Shown here: positions 24,659 through 34,109 of the stretch, one piece after another
Layout of the letters: every line of letters starts with the position of its first letter
How positions within the stretch are numbered: the stretch's first letter is position 1
Assembly: GCF_021917145.1 (NCBI RefSeq)
Contig: NC_061065.1
Span: 8,570,625-8,634,624 of the forward strand
DNA length: 64,000 nucleotides
Direction of reading: 5' to 3'
Origin: Hypomesus transpacificus
Lineage: Eukaryota > Chordata > Actinopteri > Osmeriformes > Osmeridae
The notes under the pieces: model-generated
The model's input: only the letters and a program-made list of their open reading frames with translations
What the model was told of the DNA's origin: nothing
The model's database searches: none
Made by a program: the position numbers and the translations under genes

Positions 24659-25349
24659 CACATGTGTGTGAGTGTGGGGGAGGGGTCTGAAGCAGTAGAG
24701 GAGAGACTGAAGGAGAGAAAGGAAAACTGGCACCAATGACAGAGTTCAAACAGTAAGTCTACACATCAACAGTCCTGTACTCTTCTACGGGAAGAAGGGA
24801 AAAAGACGAATTTTCCTTTATACTCAATTATCCCTAATCTAAAAAAAGGCACAGATTAACAGGTTTGGTTTCTCACATATACTGCTCGGATCTAGAAGAG
24901 ACGAGAGCTGGCCGTTATGGAAGCCTTGTGACATGACCGTGACTGAGGAGCAACCGTCTCCTCAAGTCAATAACTCACCACGTTCTCCCAAGTTATGTGG
25001 TTCGTTATTGGTGTGAATGGACTCCAAGGACTGATTGCTTATTGGGCAGGCTGTGAAAGCTGAAACCTGACCACTGTCCCAGGAGGAAATCTAATCTAAT
25101 CCAACTAACTGACCACACTGAATCCAAACACAACCTCAATCAATTTTGAGAGGGAGAGAGAGAGGTATGTTAGGTACAGTATGTTGTGTGTGTGTGTTTG
25201 GGTGTGTTCTTACCTGACGCGTGGACATGTGGCACCAGGGAGATGAAAAAGAGGAGGAGGAGGGTGGAGGCAGCCAGTCTGAGGGCTGACGAAGAGGAGG
25301 ATGCTAAAGACAGGGCTCTCGTCTCACAAGCTACCATTCCATCGCACAT
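10747..25349 (-). CDS. susd6: Sushi domain-containing protein 6, complete coding region
   Basis: Single-pass type I membrane protein (KIAA0247). In mammals it is p53-responsive and linked to WWP2-dependent MHC-I turnover. Minus-strand coding exons: 25349-25214, 12504-12310, 12184-11990, 11886-11748, 11313-10895 and 10772-10747, all GT-AG, 369 codons plus TGA. Exon 1 encodes a Leu/Phe-rich signal peptide ending near HVHASG. Exons 2 and 3, both 195 bp and phase 1, each encode a sushi domain: residues 46-110 with four Cys and an NLT glycosylation site, and 111-175 with six Cys. The transmembrane helix is at about 190-211 (SIVASTASSVALILLLVVLF). The tail has LPSYEEAVYG, a PY-like ligase site, and ends DIPLLKEA exactly as in human SUSD6. 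Human SUSD6, as I recall it, has only the second sushi domain. Confidence 0.93.
12310..12504 (-). other. susd6: Additional sushi-domain exon of susd6
   Basis: Coding exon, 195 bp, phase 1 at both ends, so it can be included or skipped without changing the frame. It encodes CSRPAGVQHGDLMNLTEANR and onward to LPPRC, with the four-Cys sushi pattern and the GxW motif (GAWSHLPPRC). It is the same length as the neighbouring sushi exon at 12184-11990 but clearly diverged from it. Confidence 0.9.
13147..13465. repeat. 35-bp minisatellite, about 9 near-identical copies
   Basis: Tandem unit TTCCAGCTCTGATCACGACC followed by CCAGCCCTTCCCATG. Copies are almost perfectly identical and directly head-to-tail, with no unique spacers, so this is a minisatellite and not a CRISPR array. 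Each unit contains a TGATCA palindrome. Confidence 0.95.
15950..16225. repeat. Purine-rich imperfect tandem array
   Basis: Repeats of GTGAAGGAGAGGGGGA and variants (GTGAAGGAGAGAGGGA) run for about 280 bp, almost free of pyrimidines on the plus strand apart from the T of GTG. It could form triplex structures. Translations on the minus strand are Leu/Ser/Pro-rich artefacts. Confidence 0.85.
16424..16465. repeat. (CA)n microsatellite
   Basis: Uninterrupted CA dinucleotide run of about 20 units within susd6 intron 2. Confidence 0.95.
16700..18716. repeat. 2-kb pyrimidine-rich compound minisatellite
   Basis: Two unit types alternate. The short type, about 34-38 bp, is a C7-C13 run then TATCTCCACCACTCTCC and TTCTCTCTCTA. 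The long type inserts TCTCCCTCTGCCCTCTCTCT, TCACCCCCTCCTTCTCACCC and TCTACG between the short units. The left half is mostly a long-short alternation and the right half mostly short units. Nearly every base is a pyrimidine on the plus strand. All three plus frames stay open because TAA, TAG and TGA cannot arise from these units, so the apparent 704-residue Pro/Ser/Leu protein is an artefact. Confidence 0.95.
18790..18987 (+). repeat. Full-length fish tRNA-SINE
   Basis: The tRNA-like head GTCAGATGGCTGAGTGGTGA has an A-box-like GGCTGAG and a B-box region GGATCGATTCC. Then comes the body GTTGTGTCCTTGGGCAAGGC and ACTTGCCTCGGGGGG, followed by the tail CTGTAAGTCGCTCTGGATAA, GAGCGTCTGCTAAATGAC and a TAAATG-type repeat. 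The tail resembles the 3' end of fish L2-type LINEs, from memory. The same family is at 6733-6877 and 27724-27867. Confidence 0.85.
19172..19271. other. Assembly gap (100 N)
   Basis: One hundred Ns, a conventional placeholder length. The 16 bases before the gap (TGAATATGCATGAGAG, 19156-19171) are identical to the 16 bases after it (19272-19287). Confidence 0.99.
19424..19660. repeat. 14-bp pyrimidine minisatellite
   Basis: TCTCTCTGTCTCCC is repeated about 12 times (from roughly 19485), preceded by related TTCTCCCTTTCTCTC units. Open frames in both directions here are repeat artefacts. Confidence 0.92.
21474..21498. repeat. Short (GA)n microsatellite
   Basis: An uninterrupted GA run of about 12 units within susd6 intron 2. 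Confidence 0.85.
22204..22297. repeat. (GA)n microsatellite, about 46 units
   Basis: A perfect GA dinucleotide run in susd6 intron 2. Confidence 0.97.
23530..23551. repeat. Poly-G run of about 20
   Basis: Uninterrupted G run on the plus strand, likely to form G-quadruplex and to be length-variable or miscalled. Similar G or C runs occur near 14958, 25866 and 61746. Confidence 0.9.
23690..24060. repeat. CA-based compound minisatellite
   Basis: CA runs of varying length are punctuated by the block GAACACACAGCACTCACACA. Early copies have CGAACACACAG; later copies have AATCATGAACACACAG. About ten blocks in all. It arose by higher-order amplification of a CA microsatellite. Confidence 0.92.
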
Positions 25350-25391
25350 CTTTTCCCCCCGCGAACCAGCTAGAGTCCTCTACAGATTAAC
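25214..25391 (-). other. susd6: susd6 exon 2: end of 5' UTR plus signal-peptide coding part
   Basis: A minus-strand acceptor (CTCCGCAG|GTTAATC) precedes 25391, about 42 bp above the ATG at 25349. The donor GTAAGA follows 25214. The coding part gives MCDGMVACETRALSLASSSS and then a Leu/Phe-rich stretch, a cleavable signal peptide like that of mammalian SUSD6, which also begins MC. Confidence 0.82.
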
Positions 25392-27723
25392 CTGCGGAGG
25401 GAGGGAGGGAGGGAGATTACTATCAACATTCAACAAGGATTACACAACTCACAGAGACACTGTGAACGAAAGAGGAGAGCGAAAGAGGGAGGGAGACAGC
25501 GTGAATGTGTGTGTCAGTTACACACACATTCACTGTGAGCATCCTGATCCAGCTGGACGGGCGGCTGCTCTAGTCTAGTGGATGACAGTGTAGCGATCTC
25601 CTTGCCTGTGATGAGAAGCTTACTAGGTTCAGACAGAGGTCCACCACGACCCCCGGGCCAGACATCTGAACAGGGAACATTAAACTGAGACCCATCAAGT
25701 CCAGCATTATCGGCATGCTCCTTCCTCTGATCCCATCCTCTGTGGATCTGTCATAACATCCATATCACTGACTAAACAAAGCAGATATTACACACCATGG
25801 ATGCCGCCGCGGGAAGATCAGCTCACGCTGAGATGCCGGGGAAAAGTGGCCGTGAGAACCGGAGAGGGGGGGGGGGGGGGAATAGAAACTAGTAGAAAAA
25901 CAGTGCAGGGAGAAGAGAGGACCCACTGAGAGAGAGGAGGAGTCCCGTATCCCAGGCAAGGACTCAGAGGGGATATGAACAATTGGGTTTTCCAGAAACA
26001 TCTGGGAGGACAGAGAGGGTGGGAGAGGAAAAGAGAGAAAGAATGATCCGAAGACTTACAGTAAACCCCCCCCCCCTCTCCACACACACACAAACACCCT
26101 CCACTTCCCTCCACCACCAACTCTCTGATAGCAACAGAACATGAAAAGCACAGCGCTAGGCAAACTGCCTTTAGCCCCGACAAAACTCTGCTCAATTCCC
26201 AAAACTGACCAGGAGCTGGGGGCAGACGGAGACACAGGATCATTAGACAAATGAGATCCAGGTGCAAAGGCTTGATTGCTTAGCGAGAGCTGCTGATGAA
26301 TTAGTCAGCAGTAGCAGGCTGGATCCACTGTAGGCGTGCCCAAGGAGGTAGCCTGGGTCCAGCACAGCTAGGCAGAGGAGACAGGAGCCTGACTGAGGCT
26401 GTATAGCAGCTGAATCGTTATTTCATTTTTCTAATTCAGAATCAAGCAGTTTTCATCAGCCCTGCCACACACTGCGTAGGCCCTCACACACACACACACA
26501 CACTCTATATTGCAGACCCACTTAACAATCACCTAGCAGAGGTTTTTCTTTACGGGAGCTGCAATCACTTGGCAGCAGGATTCATCGAACGCAGAACCCA
26601 GTCACCTTTCCCGCTCCCCCGGCGTGGGGAGAGAAGAGCACCTGCAGACGACCAGACGGCCGGCCGGCTGCTGGGAGAGTGACGACGCTGGGAAAGTGAC
26701 GCAGGGCCGGGCGTTTGGCAGGACACCCAGGGCGGTGCCGCGTGCCAACGGGTGGAGCGTCGCAGAAGGCACCAGACGCTTGACCAACAGACACAATCAC
26801 AAGCCCCCTTGTCGTCATGACAACGCGGCGTATGACGGCACGTGCAGCAAGCCTCCGATAACGCAGATGGTTCTAGGGTTGACGTCGTCCGGTTCAATGG
26901 TAAACGTCCTTCCAACTACAAGTACAAAGCAACGACAAAGAAAAGCTAAAATGCTCTAAAAACACCTCAGGGATTTGAAACGGTGTTTGGAGCAGTGGAG
27001 ATGTTTTGAAGTGTAAACTTCAGCAGAATTATATGAATTGCTTTCTCGGGAAAGAGTTTGAAAAGGAGAACCACGTAAATCCAAGGTTGAAAAATTGTTG
27101 CACAATAAAGCAGCATTGATCAATCACGGCAGAGGCAGGGCTATATCTTTTTAGTGCAAAAAGTCATTTGACCTTAGTTCAAGATGACTAGATTACTGGC
27201 CTATTGTTCAGCTTCTGCATTAGTGACGGTTAGAATTGAATAAACTAATGGCAGGCTAGTAACATGTCAACAACAGCACAGTTCTTAATCTGTGACCCAC
27301 TGGGACACTTACAACAGACTAGCATTCAAACAACCTGGGCTGTAATCAAATCATGGGAATTACCTCCCAGCTGGTTAACATTCCTACTCAAGAGCTCAAA
27401 CAAACTGTAAAAAAAAAAGGTCCTTTGACCAGGAAGTTATGTGGAGGATTCATTGGAAATGAAAGATCAACGGAACATCTATGGGTGATTTCTTATTCAG
27501 AACCTCTTATTCAGAAGGAATCCTGGCAGTGGGGACGTTCTGGCATGTCGTTTTGGTGTCTTGTGGTTGAAGAGAACAACAAGTGCCAAAAACGACCCTT
27601 CCCACATTTAATTGCAGATTTTAAAATAATCTCCATCTGGACCAAGTTCCGAATGTGTTTGAAGTAAAGACATCTGTAGTACCCCATCATATGTAGCCTA
27701 TCTGAGATCAGCCAACATCTTAT

Positions 27724-27867
27724 GTCAGGTGGCTGAGCGGTTAAGGAATTAGGCTATGAATCCTTGGGCAAGGCACTTCATCCTACTTACCTCGGGGGAA
27801 TGTCCCTGTACTTACTGTAAGTCGCTCTGGATAAGAGCGTCTGCTAAATGACTAAAATGTAAATGTA
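27724..27867 (+). repeat. Fish tRNA-SINE copy with internal deletion
   Basis: Begins GTCAGGTGGCTGAGCGGTTA, then jumps from TTAGGCTATGAA directly to TCCTTGGGCAAGGCACTTCA. It has lost the B-box segment of about 50 bp present in the copy at 18790. The rest, through CTGTAAGTCGCTCTGGATAA and the tail, is almost intact. Confidence 0.85.
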
Positions 27868-28064
27868 TAACATAAGCCAAAAAAACTACTTAAGAGTCAA
27901 AATAATTGTAATACAGCAAGTAGATTTGAGAACATCCCTCTTAAGACAATTCTCTCAGCTTCTTAAAGAGAAGTGGAGGAGAGGAGGGGCAAGGACTTGG
28001 ATCAGCTAGGGAAAGAAATATGCAACACCCACTAGAGCCGCCAGCCATCAAGCCAGCTAGACAT

Positions 28065-28065
<1 letters not shown>

Positions 28066-28106
<41 letters not shown>
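28066..28106. repeat. (CCAG)n tetranucleotide repeat
   Basis: About ten CCAG units in susd6 intron 1. Confidence 0.93.
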
Positions 28107-28107
<1 letters not shown>

Positions 28108-28269
28108 CTGCAGTTTGTCAGCTGCTCAGGGCTGCTGGAGCTCAAAGGGAGTGTTGGGGAGAGCAGGCCCACATGTGCATGGAAACAGAGGGGTCTCAGT
28201 GTGCCAAGGAACCGCCGTGAAGAGATTGCCATCTGATAGGCCTGTGCTGCTAATGCCTTCAGCTTCTGG

Positions 28270-28395
28270 TGGTGGAGCGGGGCTGGGGCTAAAGGGAGGC
28301 TGGGACTGAAGGGAGGCTGGGGCTGAAGGGAGGCTGGGGCTGAAGGGAGGCTGGGGCTGAAGGGAGGCTGGGGCTGAAAGGAGGCTGGGGCTGGG
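28270..28395. repeat. 18-bp minisatellite, about 7 copies
   Basis: The unit GGGGCTGAAGGGAGGCTG is repeated head-to-tail with one or two substitutions (GACTGAAGG, CTGAAAGGA). Confidence 0.9.
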
Positions 28396-28640
28396 ATAGA
28401 GTGTTGTAGAGGGAGCGAGGTTGGGAAGAGAGCCTAGAGGGGCAACACATAGTAGCACAAAAAAGCCCTTTGTTACTAAGCATTATAGTGTTAAACCGTG
28501 CAGGGGCATCCCTCTGAGCTGCTACTGAGGGAGAGAGGTTGCAAAACAGAAAATAGTCAGAGACACAGATCCCTAGTCCTGAGAGTTCAGCTATGCTATA
28601 AAGTCAAGTCCTGCAAGGATAACTCTCACACGGCCATGAA

Positions 28641-28736
28641 GCTACCCTTATTCACTAAGATATATTACTGAATTCCGTCAGTGGTACAGTGTAAACGGAA
28701 TCGTTTTGAAAGTAGGATTCGGGAAATAAGGGTAGC
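28641..28736. repeat. 96-bp inverted-repeat element
   Basis: The arm GCTACCCTTATTC (28641-28653) pairs with GAAATAAGGGTAGC (28723-28736). A second nested pair, AATTCCGT and ACGGAAT, lies inside. It could be a small MITE remnant or a hairpin. I see no clear target-site duplication. Confidence 0.55.
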
Positions 28737-29816
28737 CTATTTCCCTAACTGAATTATTGTCAATGTCGTCTTTATCGACAATGCAAAGTAAAAATCATTA
28801 TTTTAATTTCCGTAACTTCAACCCAGCCTAGAGATTCAGTTCAGTTCTGGGGAACTTAAGTACTGCAGCCTGCATGTTAAGTCATGTTCCAGTCTACCTT
28901 AGTAAGCTATAGGAAAACTACCATAACTACTGACAAAAAAGGACTAAATGTGTCCCAACATTGTCCATCACACGATCTTAGAGAAGACATATATAAACTA
29001 TACATTGTCTAGACTGGTACAAATGTAAATAGCAAATGCCATCACAACACCAAATGCTGACCGTCACACGCGCCGACACGTGCAACTGTTCAGCGAGCTA
29101 TTTAAACAAAGAGTGCAAGACTGTCTGACTGTACTTACACACAGCCTTAACGCCACTGGATGACAAAAAGGAAACGGTCAAATAGTAGCCATATCTGTAG
29201 TAATATGGCTGAGGGAATTACTTTCTCATTACACACGGGGTAAAAGTGGATATAATAATTACTAATAGGTGACACTACGATGTATCGTTAAACATTCAAA
29301 TTTCGCGAAAAATGTCAATAGCGTGGAATACGTAGTGGGCCTATTGCAACACAGTTAATACGATGCAACGGCTCACATGAAAATATATAACTATCTACTG
29401 TGTAATGTTGATAGAAGTTGTAGAGCAAATATGCCAGTATGCTACTGTTTTACGTTTATTATTACATTAACGACCTTGTAGGATCCTGGACAGAAAGACT
29501 GAAGGCTACCGTACTAGTCACGGACGGAGACGATTAAGCTACTACAGTCGGTTCCAGAAAAGTATTGATAGTCTAAGCTACAAGCTAGAGCCTGACCAAG
29601 CCTCCTCAGAGTCAGCATTACAATTTGAACCTGTTTCATAAAGATAAAAAGGTGCCCAAGGACATAAAGGCAGGATACTTCACTCACTGACAAGCCTACC
29701 CTTCCCTGCCAAAGCTACTGAGCTAGAGCCTGGTGTCGGTGAACTGCTAGGCTTGCAAAAATATAATAGACTTACCAATGTAAAGGCAGCCAGCAAGCCC
29801 TCCCCTTGTTACTCAC

Positions 29817-30110
29817 TTTCGGAACATTAACGCGAATGTTTTCAAATTCAGACGATATACAGTTTGTGATAATTTTGTAGTGGTTCGACGTCTGTCAGCG
29901 CTGTTGTTCTCTTCCCCAGCTTGCCAGTTCTTTATTTGAGGTAAGCGGAAACACTGAGTGAATTCTACCAGCTGCCTCGCTTTCGGACGGTCTCCATGGA
30001 AACTATGGATCAGTCTCGATTGTTGATAGTCCGACCTTGACTTGTCTCCTTCACGTTATGTCTGCACGGCCTCTTTCATTGGACGAAATTTGTCACAGGT
30101 TACGCCCTCT
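29817..30110. promoter_or_regulatory. Probable bidirectional promoter of susd6 and the ACOT gene
   Basis: A minus-strand donor (GAAA|gtgagt, exon end at 29817) suggests the susd6 non-coding first exon lies just right of it. The ACOT ATG on the plus strand is at 30280, so the two genes are head-to-head within about 400 bp. Elements seen: GTCTCCATGGAAAC at 29990-30003, close to an RFX X-box, and ATTGG at 30078-30082, a CCAAT box for the minus strand. No TATA box is obvious. Transcription start sites are inferred. Confidence 0.5.
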
Positions 30111-30279
30111 GCCGTTTCCTCGAATAAAACGAAGTTTTTTTTTATGTCAACGGGACTGCACATAGGAATAGACACAGAGGACAATAAAACCTGAAGGTGG
30201 CAGTAATGCAACTACGTGATTAACTCAAAAGAAGAAGAATGCAACGACGTGGACGCAAACTAACGTAAAAACTTCAGAA

Positions 30280-30887
30280 ATGCAATTTCAGAGCGCTTTA
30301 CGTTTACTTAAAGTGACATCTAGAGCGTTTTCACTAACAGCAATGCGTTCGACATCACATCAAGTATGCATGCAACTTCTTCCAGGCCCTCGCTCTTTCT
30401 TTGACGAGGCTGTGCATGTGAAAGTGGAGGGACTTGCACCACAACAGCAAGTGGAGTTGAGATCAAGGTTGACTGACCACAAAGGGGTCGTCTTCAAAGC
30501 GTCTTCAGTGTACATTGCCGATGCAACCGGGCAGGTGGATGTATGTACCTCCCCCTCCTTGAGCGGGACCTACACCGGTGTCGAGCCTATGGGTTTGTTT
30601 TGGTCCATGGCGCCCGAGACCCCGCACAAAAAACTGTTTATTAAGACTGCGTCGAGTCCGATACTTGTCAACATAGATGCCCTCAGCAATACTGGTGAAG
30701 TCTTGGCTTCAGAGACTAGCGAAAGGCAGTTCATGATAGAGGGCATGCGTAGGATACCACTGAAAGAGGACAAAGTTCGAGGAGTCCTGTTTCTGCCACC
30801 GGGTAAGGCTGTGATCAAGTAGCCCACTAACCCACATAAAACATTTAGTATGCATAGTAACAACAGTTTCTTCAAACAACTATTCTC

Positions 30888-30923
<36 letters not shown>

Positions 30924-31886
30924 TCAGGAGAGGGTCCCTTCCCAGGAGTTGTGGATATATACACACTGGGAGGTGGTCCCTGTGAAGCACGAGCCAGTCT
31001 GCTGGCAAACAAAGGCTTTGCGGTTCTGGCCCTGGCATATTATGGATATGAAGACCTGCCTAGAACTGTACCCAAGAAATTTGACCTGGAATACTTTGAA
31101 GCAGCAGTAGCTTTCCTTGCAGGACATCCACTGGTTAGTGCAGTACATACCATGACTAGTTTCCCGACAGACATTTTTCAAAGCAATGATTTGTATTCCT
31201 ACTTCTATTTTGTTTAAGCAATGCTGCTCTCTAGTGGTGTTTTTTTTTCTCACAAAATCAACTTTCTGTTTGTTTAGGTCCAAGGTCCTGGAATAGGTGT
31301 CATTTCAATCTCCAAAAGTGGAGATTTGGCACTGTCAATGGCATCTTTTCTGTCTAGGATCTCAGCAACAGTATCTATCAATGGCTGCAGTTCACCTGTC
31401 TTGTCCTCATTGCATTACAAAGACATCATCATCCCTTACTTGGCACCTGTGTTTGAGAACATCACCGTCACACCATCTGGTATTATTGACGTCCGCGATG
31501 CCCTTCCAGACCCCATGGCGACAGAGAAGACCCGGAAGTCTGTGATCCCTGTAGAACGTGCCAGTTGCCACTTCCTCTTTGTTGCCTCAGAAGATGACAG
31601 GAACTGGAACAGCTGCCTCTTTGCAGAGCAGTCCGCGGCGAGACTGAGAGACTGCGAAAAAGAGAACTTTGAGTTGGTGAGGTATCCCAATGCAGGGCAT
31701 TTCCTGGAAGTCCCCTTCATGCCCCATTGCCCATCTGCTTTCCATGCTGCAGTCGGTAAAGATGTGATGTTTGGGGGGCAACCAAAAGCTCATTCAGAGG
31801 CACAGTTGGACCTGTGGAGCAGAGTCCAGGAGTTTTTCAGGAAGCATCTAGAAAACCAGACACACAGCCAGAAAGCTATGCTATAA
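30280..31886 (+). CDS. Type-I acyl-CoA thioesterase (ACOT/BAAT family), complete
   Basis: Alpha/beta hydrolase that cleaves acyl-CoA to free acid and CoA. Exons 30280-30802, 30928-31133 and 31278-31886 (GT-AG, 445 codons plus stop; human ACOT1 421, ACOT2 483). An N-terminal BAAT/thioesterase beta-sandwich domain (about 28-160, with [11 protein letters not shown]) precedes a C-terminal hydrolase domain. The triad is probably Ser255 (ISISKSGD), Asp349 or Asp350 (SEDDRNW) and His384 (NAGHFLEVP). The nucleophile is Ser, as in thioesterases, not the Cys of BAAT. Residues 1-22 are basic and Ser/Leu-rich like a mitochondrial presequence; a second ATG at codon 22 (30343) could give a cytosolic form, as ACOT1 and ACOT2 differ. 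The C-terminus KAML is not a clear peroxisomal signal. Fish have several ACOT paralogues and I cannot assign which. Confidence 0.93.
30889..30925. repeat. (CTTT)n serving as polypyrimidine tract
   Basis: About nine CTTT units end directly at the AG acceptor (30926-30927) of ACOT exon 2, so the microsatellite itself forms the polypyrimidine tract. Confidence 0.9.
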
Positions 31887-34109
31887 CACATAAGTGCTAT
31901 AATACATATGTGCCTTTGCCTCAGTCAAATTCTAACATCAAACATGAACATAAACAACATAACTAGTCACAGCACTGTCAGTAACATCATTTAAAATGCT
32001 TGGCACAATATCTAGCAAGCTATTGAGGGGGGAAAAATATATTATGGAAACACCATTGAAATGAGGCTTCATGAATTCACAAGGCGAGGTGAGTGTCACT
32101 TAACCTGAACGAACACCTCTTTGGATAAGAGGCAGAGGGAGTCTAGGTGAAGGCTCTTTTATCATGCAAGTGGACAGCCTTTGGAGAGTATGCAATGGTT
32201 CTCAAACCATTCTGTGGTAGCTGTAGATCTAAGAACTTCAGTCTGACAATTTAATGAGCCATTGATTTATTTCCAACTGACTCACCACCACTAAAATATC
32301 AGAACAGTAAAGGTTTTTTGTAACAAAAAGGTATTATCGGTGTGTTGTATTACTTTTCATTAGTTATCGTGTGTCAGACCTGGAATTGACTAACTTTTCA
32401 AAATGATTTAACATAAAAGTAGAACAATTCAAATGAAAGTATGCACTTACTCCAAAAACATGTAGGAGAGACATTGAAATGGTTTGAAATCAATAGTGTT
32501 TGTAATTTAAAAGTAAAGTTGAATCACAATAGTCTCAGAGAATTGTTTTGAATTAGGGGTTCCCATATTGGACCAGGATTGTAACCTGACCTGTCACAGG
32601 GAGAAAATTCATCTTACCCAAGAGGAATGTCTCATCTAGCTGTTAGAGCAGAAGCTCTTTAACTGGTAGCAACATAGTTGCAACATTTGGCTCTTGGAAT
32701 TCATTTGATTGGCTACAAAAACAATTGTAGCGTAGGTAGATTATATGAGAATAGATGTCATGCCCAACCCTGATTTATAAAGCGCAATCATTGATCAATT
32801 TGTTGATAAAAAAAATACAAACTATGATGGAATAGCTTTTTCCACTTCCTTCATTCATTGCAGTATTTTTACACTGCTCACTCGGAACTCTGGTCAACTC
32901 TAACCCTATACATTTGACTGCAGTTTTTTCCTAAAATACTGTACAAAATCATATTTCTAAAATCTTTTCTAATAAGTAATCAAACCATTTGAAACAGATA
33001 GCGTTCGGCCTATGTATATTTCAGTGGTTGGATTTTTCCCTCCCTTCCAGACTCTGACCCAACACCATACAGTACAGTAGCACTCCAGCCGTAGGCTATA
33101 ACCTTTTTCCTGGGAACAACATTTGGGTAACTGCTATACAGTCACTGAACAAGACCTGTGCAACTCAGTGCGAAGGTCCAAAGATTCCACAGACTGAAGA
33201 GAGGAGTGGCTCAAAAATCGTTTTGCTAAACCCCTTGAGGAATATTCGGCGTCTCGCACCATAGCCGAGAGGGGATAGCCCAACCAACTGACAGACAAAC
33301 GCGCGGCACCAATATTTTCATGCATGGTGAGAATATTCAGGCACGAACGGTTTTTAATAACACAAACTGAAATCTATCACGAAATGGGCATCCTCACAAC
33401 CCGCTGACTCCAGGTGCAGACTGTAATACCTTATCAGAGCTAAACGTAGCCTGATTGTTTATTTCTCAGATAAAGGCGAGACTAAAACCGTATTGGGTCG
33501 ACAAAATAACTCACGGAGGTAGGCTTCATTTATGGACCTAGAAGAAAGAAATCTTATTCTATTTTTCCTTTTGGATAAATCAGATCAGTGTGATGCGGGA
33601 ATGTGCGGTTTAAAAGGGTGAAACGTGCAGGTTATTTCTCCATGTAACTGAAGAAAGAAACCCATTGTGTCACTGTTTAGATTATTGGTGTCCGAATATG
33701 AGATGTTTCGTGGCAGTAGCGTTCTTCTTTTGACATCACCATTTAAAGCGTGCTTTTTGTAAGTGCGCGGAGTTGATTGAGATGTCATTTTATTTCATGA
33801 CAGAAGGCGTCGGGTGTAGACGAAAGAAATGTAACCTAGGTATATGCAACTGGTTTAAATGAGGTAAACTCAAACGGGTTGAATTGTCAGTATTTTATTA
33901 TGTGGGGTTAAATAGAGAAATTAATGAACACATTGAACTATGTCTTGAAACACCACCAAGCAGGGCAGATTGCCATTTCGAAGCTAAATCCATTGGGTTA
34001 CACATGCGGCAGTCTTGGAGATAATCCATGCCACTATCAAGCACGTAGTAGGTTTCCTATTCATAAATATGCAATTATTAGTTTAATGACCCCCGTGCGG
34101 TGATTAGAA
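31887..34109. other. Spacer between the ACOT gene and gpr176
   Basis: Includes the ACOT 3' UTR and the gpr176 5' flank. No additional exon or recognisable repeat was found. The sequence is AT-rich and unremarkable. Confidence 0.5.

Larger units (their letters stand above)
12505..25213 (-). other. susd6: susd6 intron 2 (12.7 kb), satellite-rich
   Basis: Intron between the signal-peptide exon and the first sushi exon. I see no further coding exon in it. It is packed with simple-sequence DNA: a 35-bp minisatellite (13147-13465), G17 near 14958, a purine-rich array (15950-16225), CA runs, the 2-kb pyrimidine array (16700-18716), a SINE, an N gap, a 14-bp array (19470-19655), a GA run (22204-22297) and a CA-based compound array (23690-24060). 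Confidence 0.7.
25392..29816 (-). other. susd6: susd6 intron 1 (4.4 kb)
   Basis: Lies between the probable non-coding exon 1 (donor at 29816) and exon 2. I see no coding exon in it. It contains a G-rich run near 25866, CpG-rich sequence at about 26600-26900, a SINE with an internal deletion (27724-27867), a (CCAG)n run (28070-28106), an 18-bp minisatellite (28270-28395) and a short inverted-repeat element (28641-28736). Confidence 0.6.

Noticed and set aside
25186..25578. Plus-strand 130-residue frame over the susd6 signal-peptide exon
   Set aside because: The minus strand gives a signal peptide in the correct phase for the sushi exons; the plus frame has no support.
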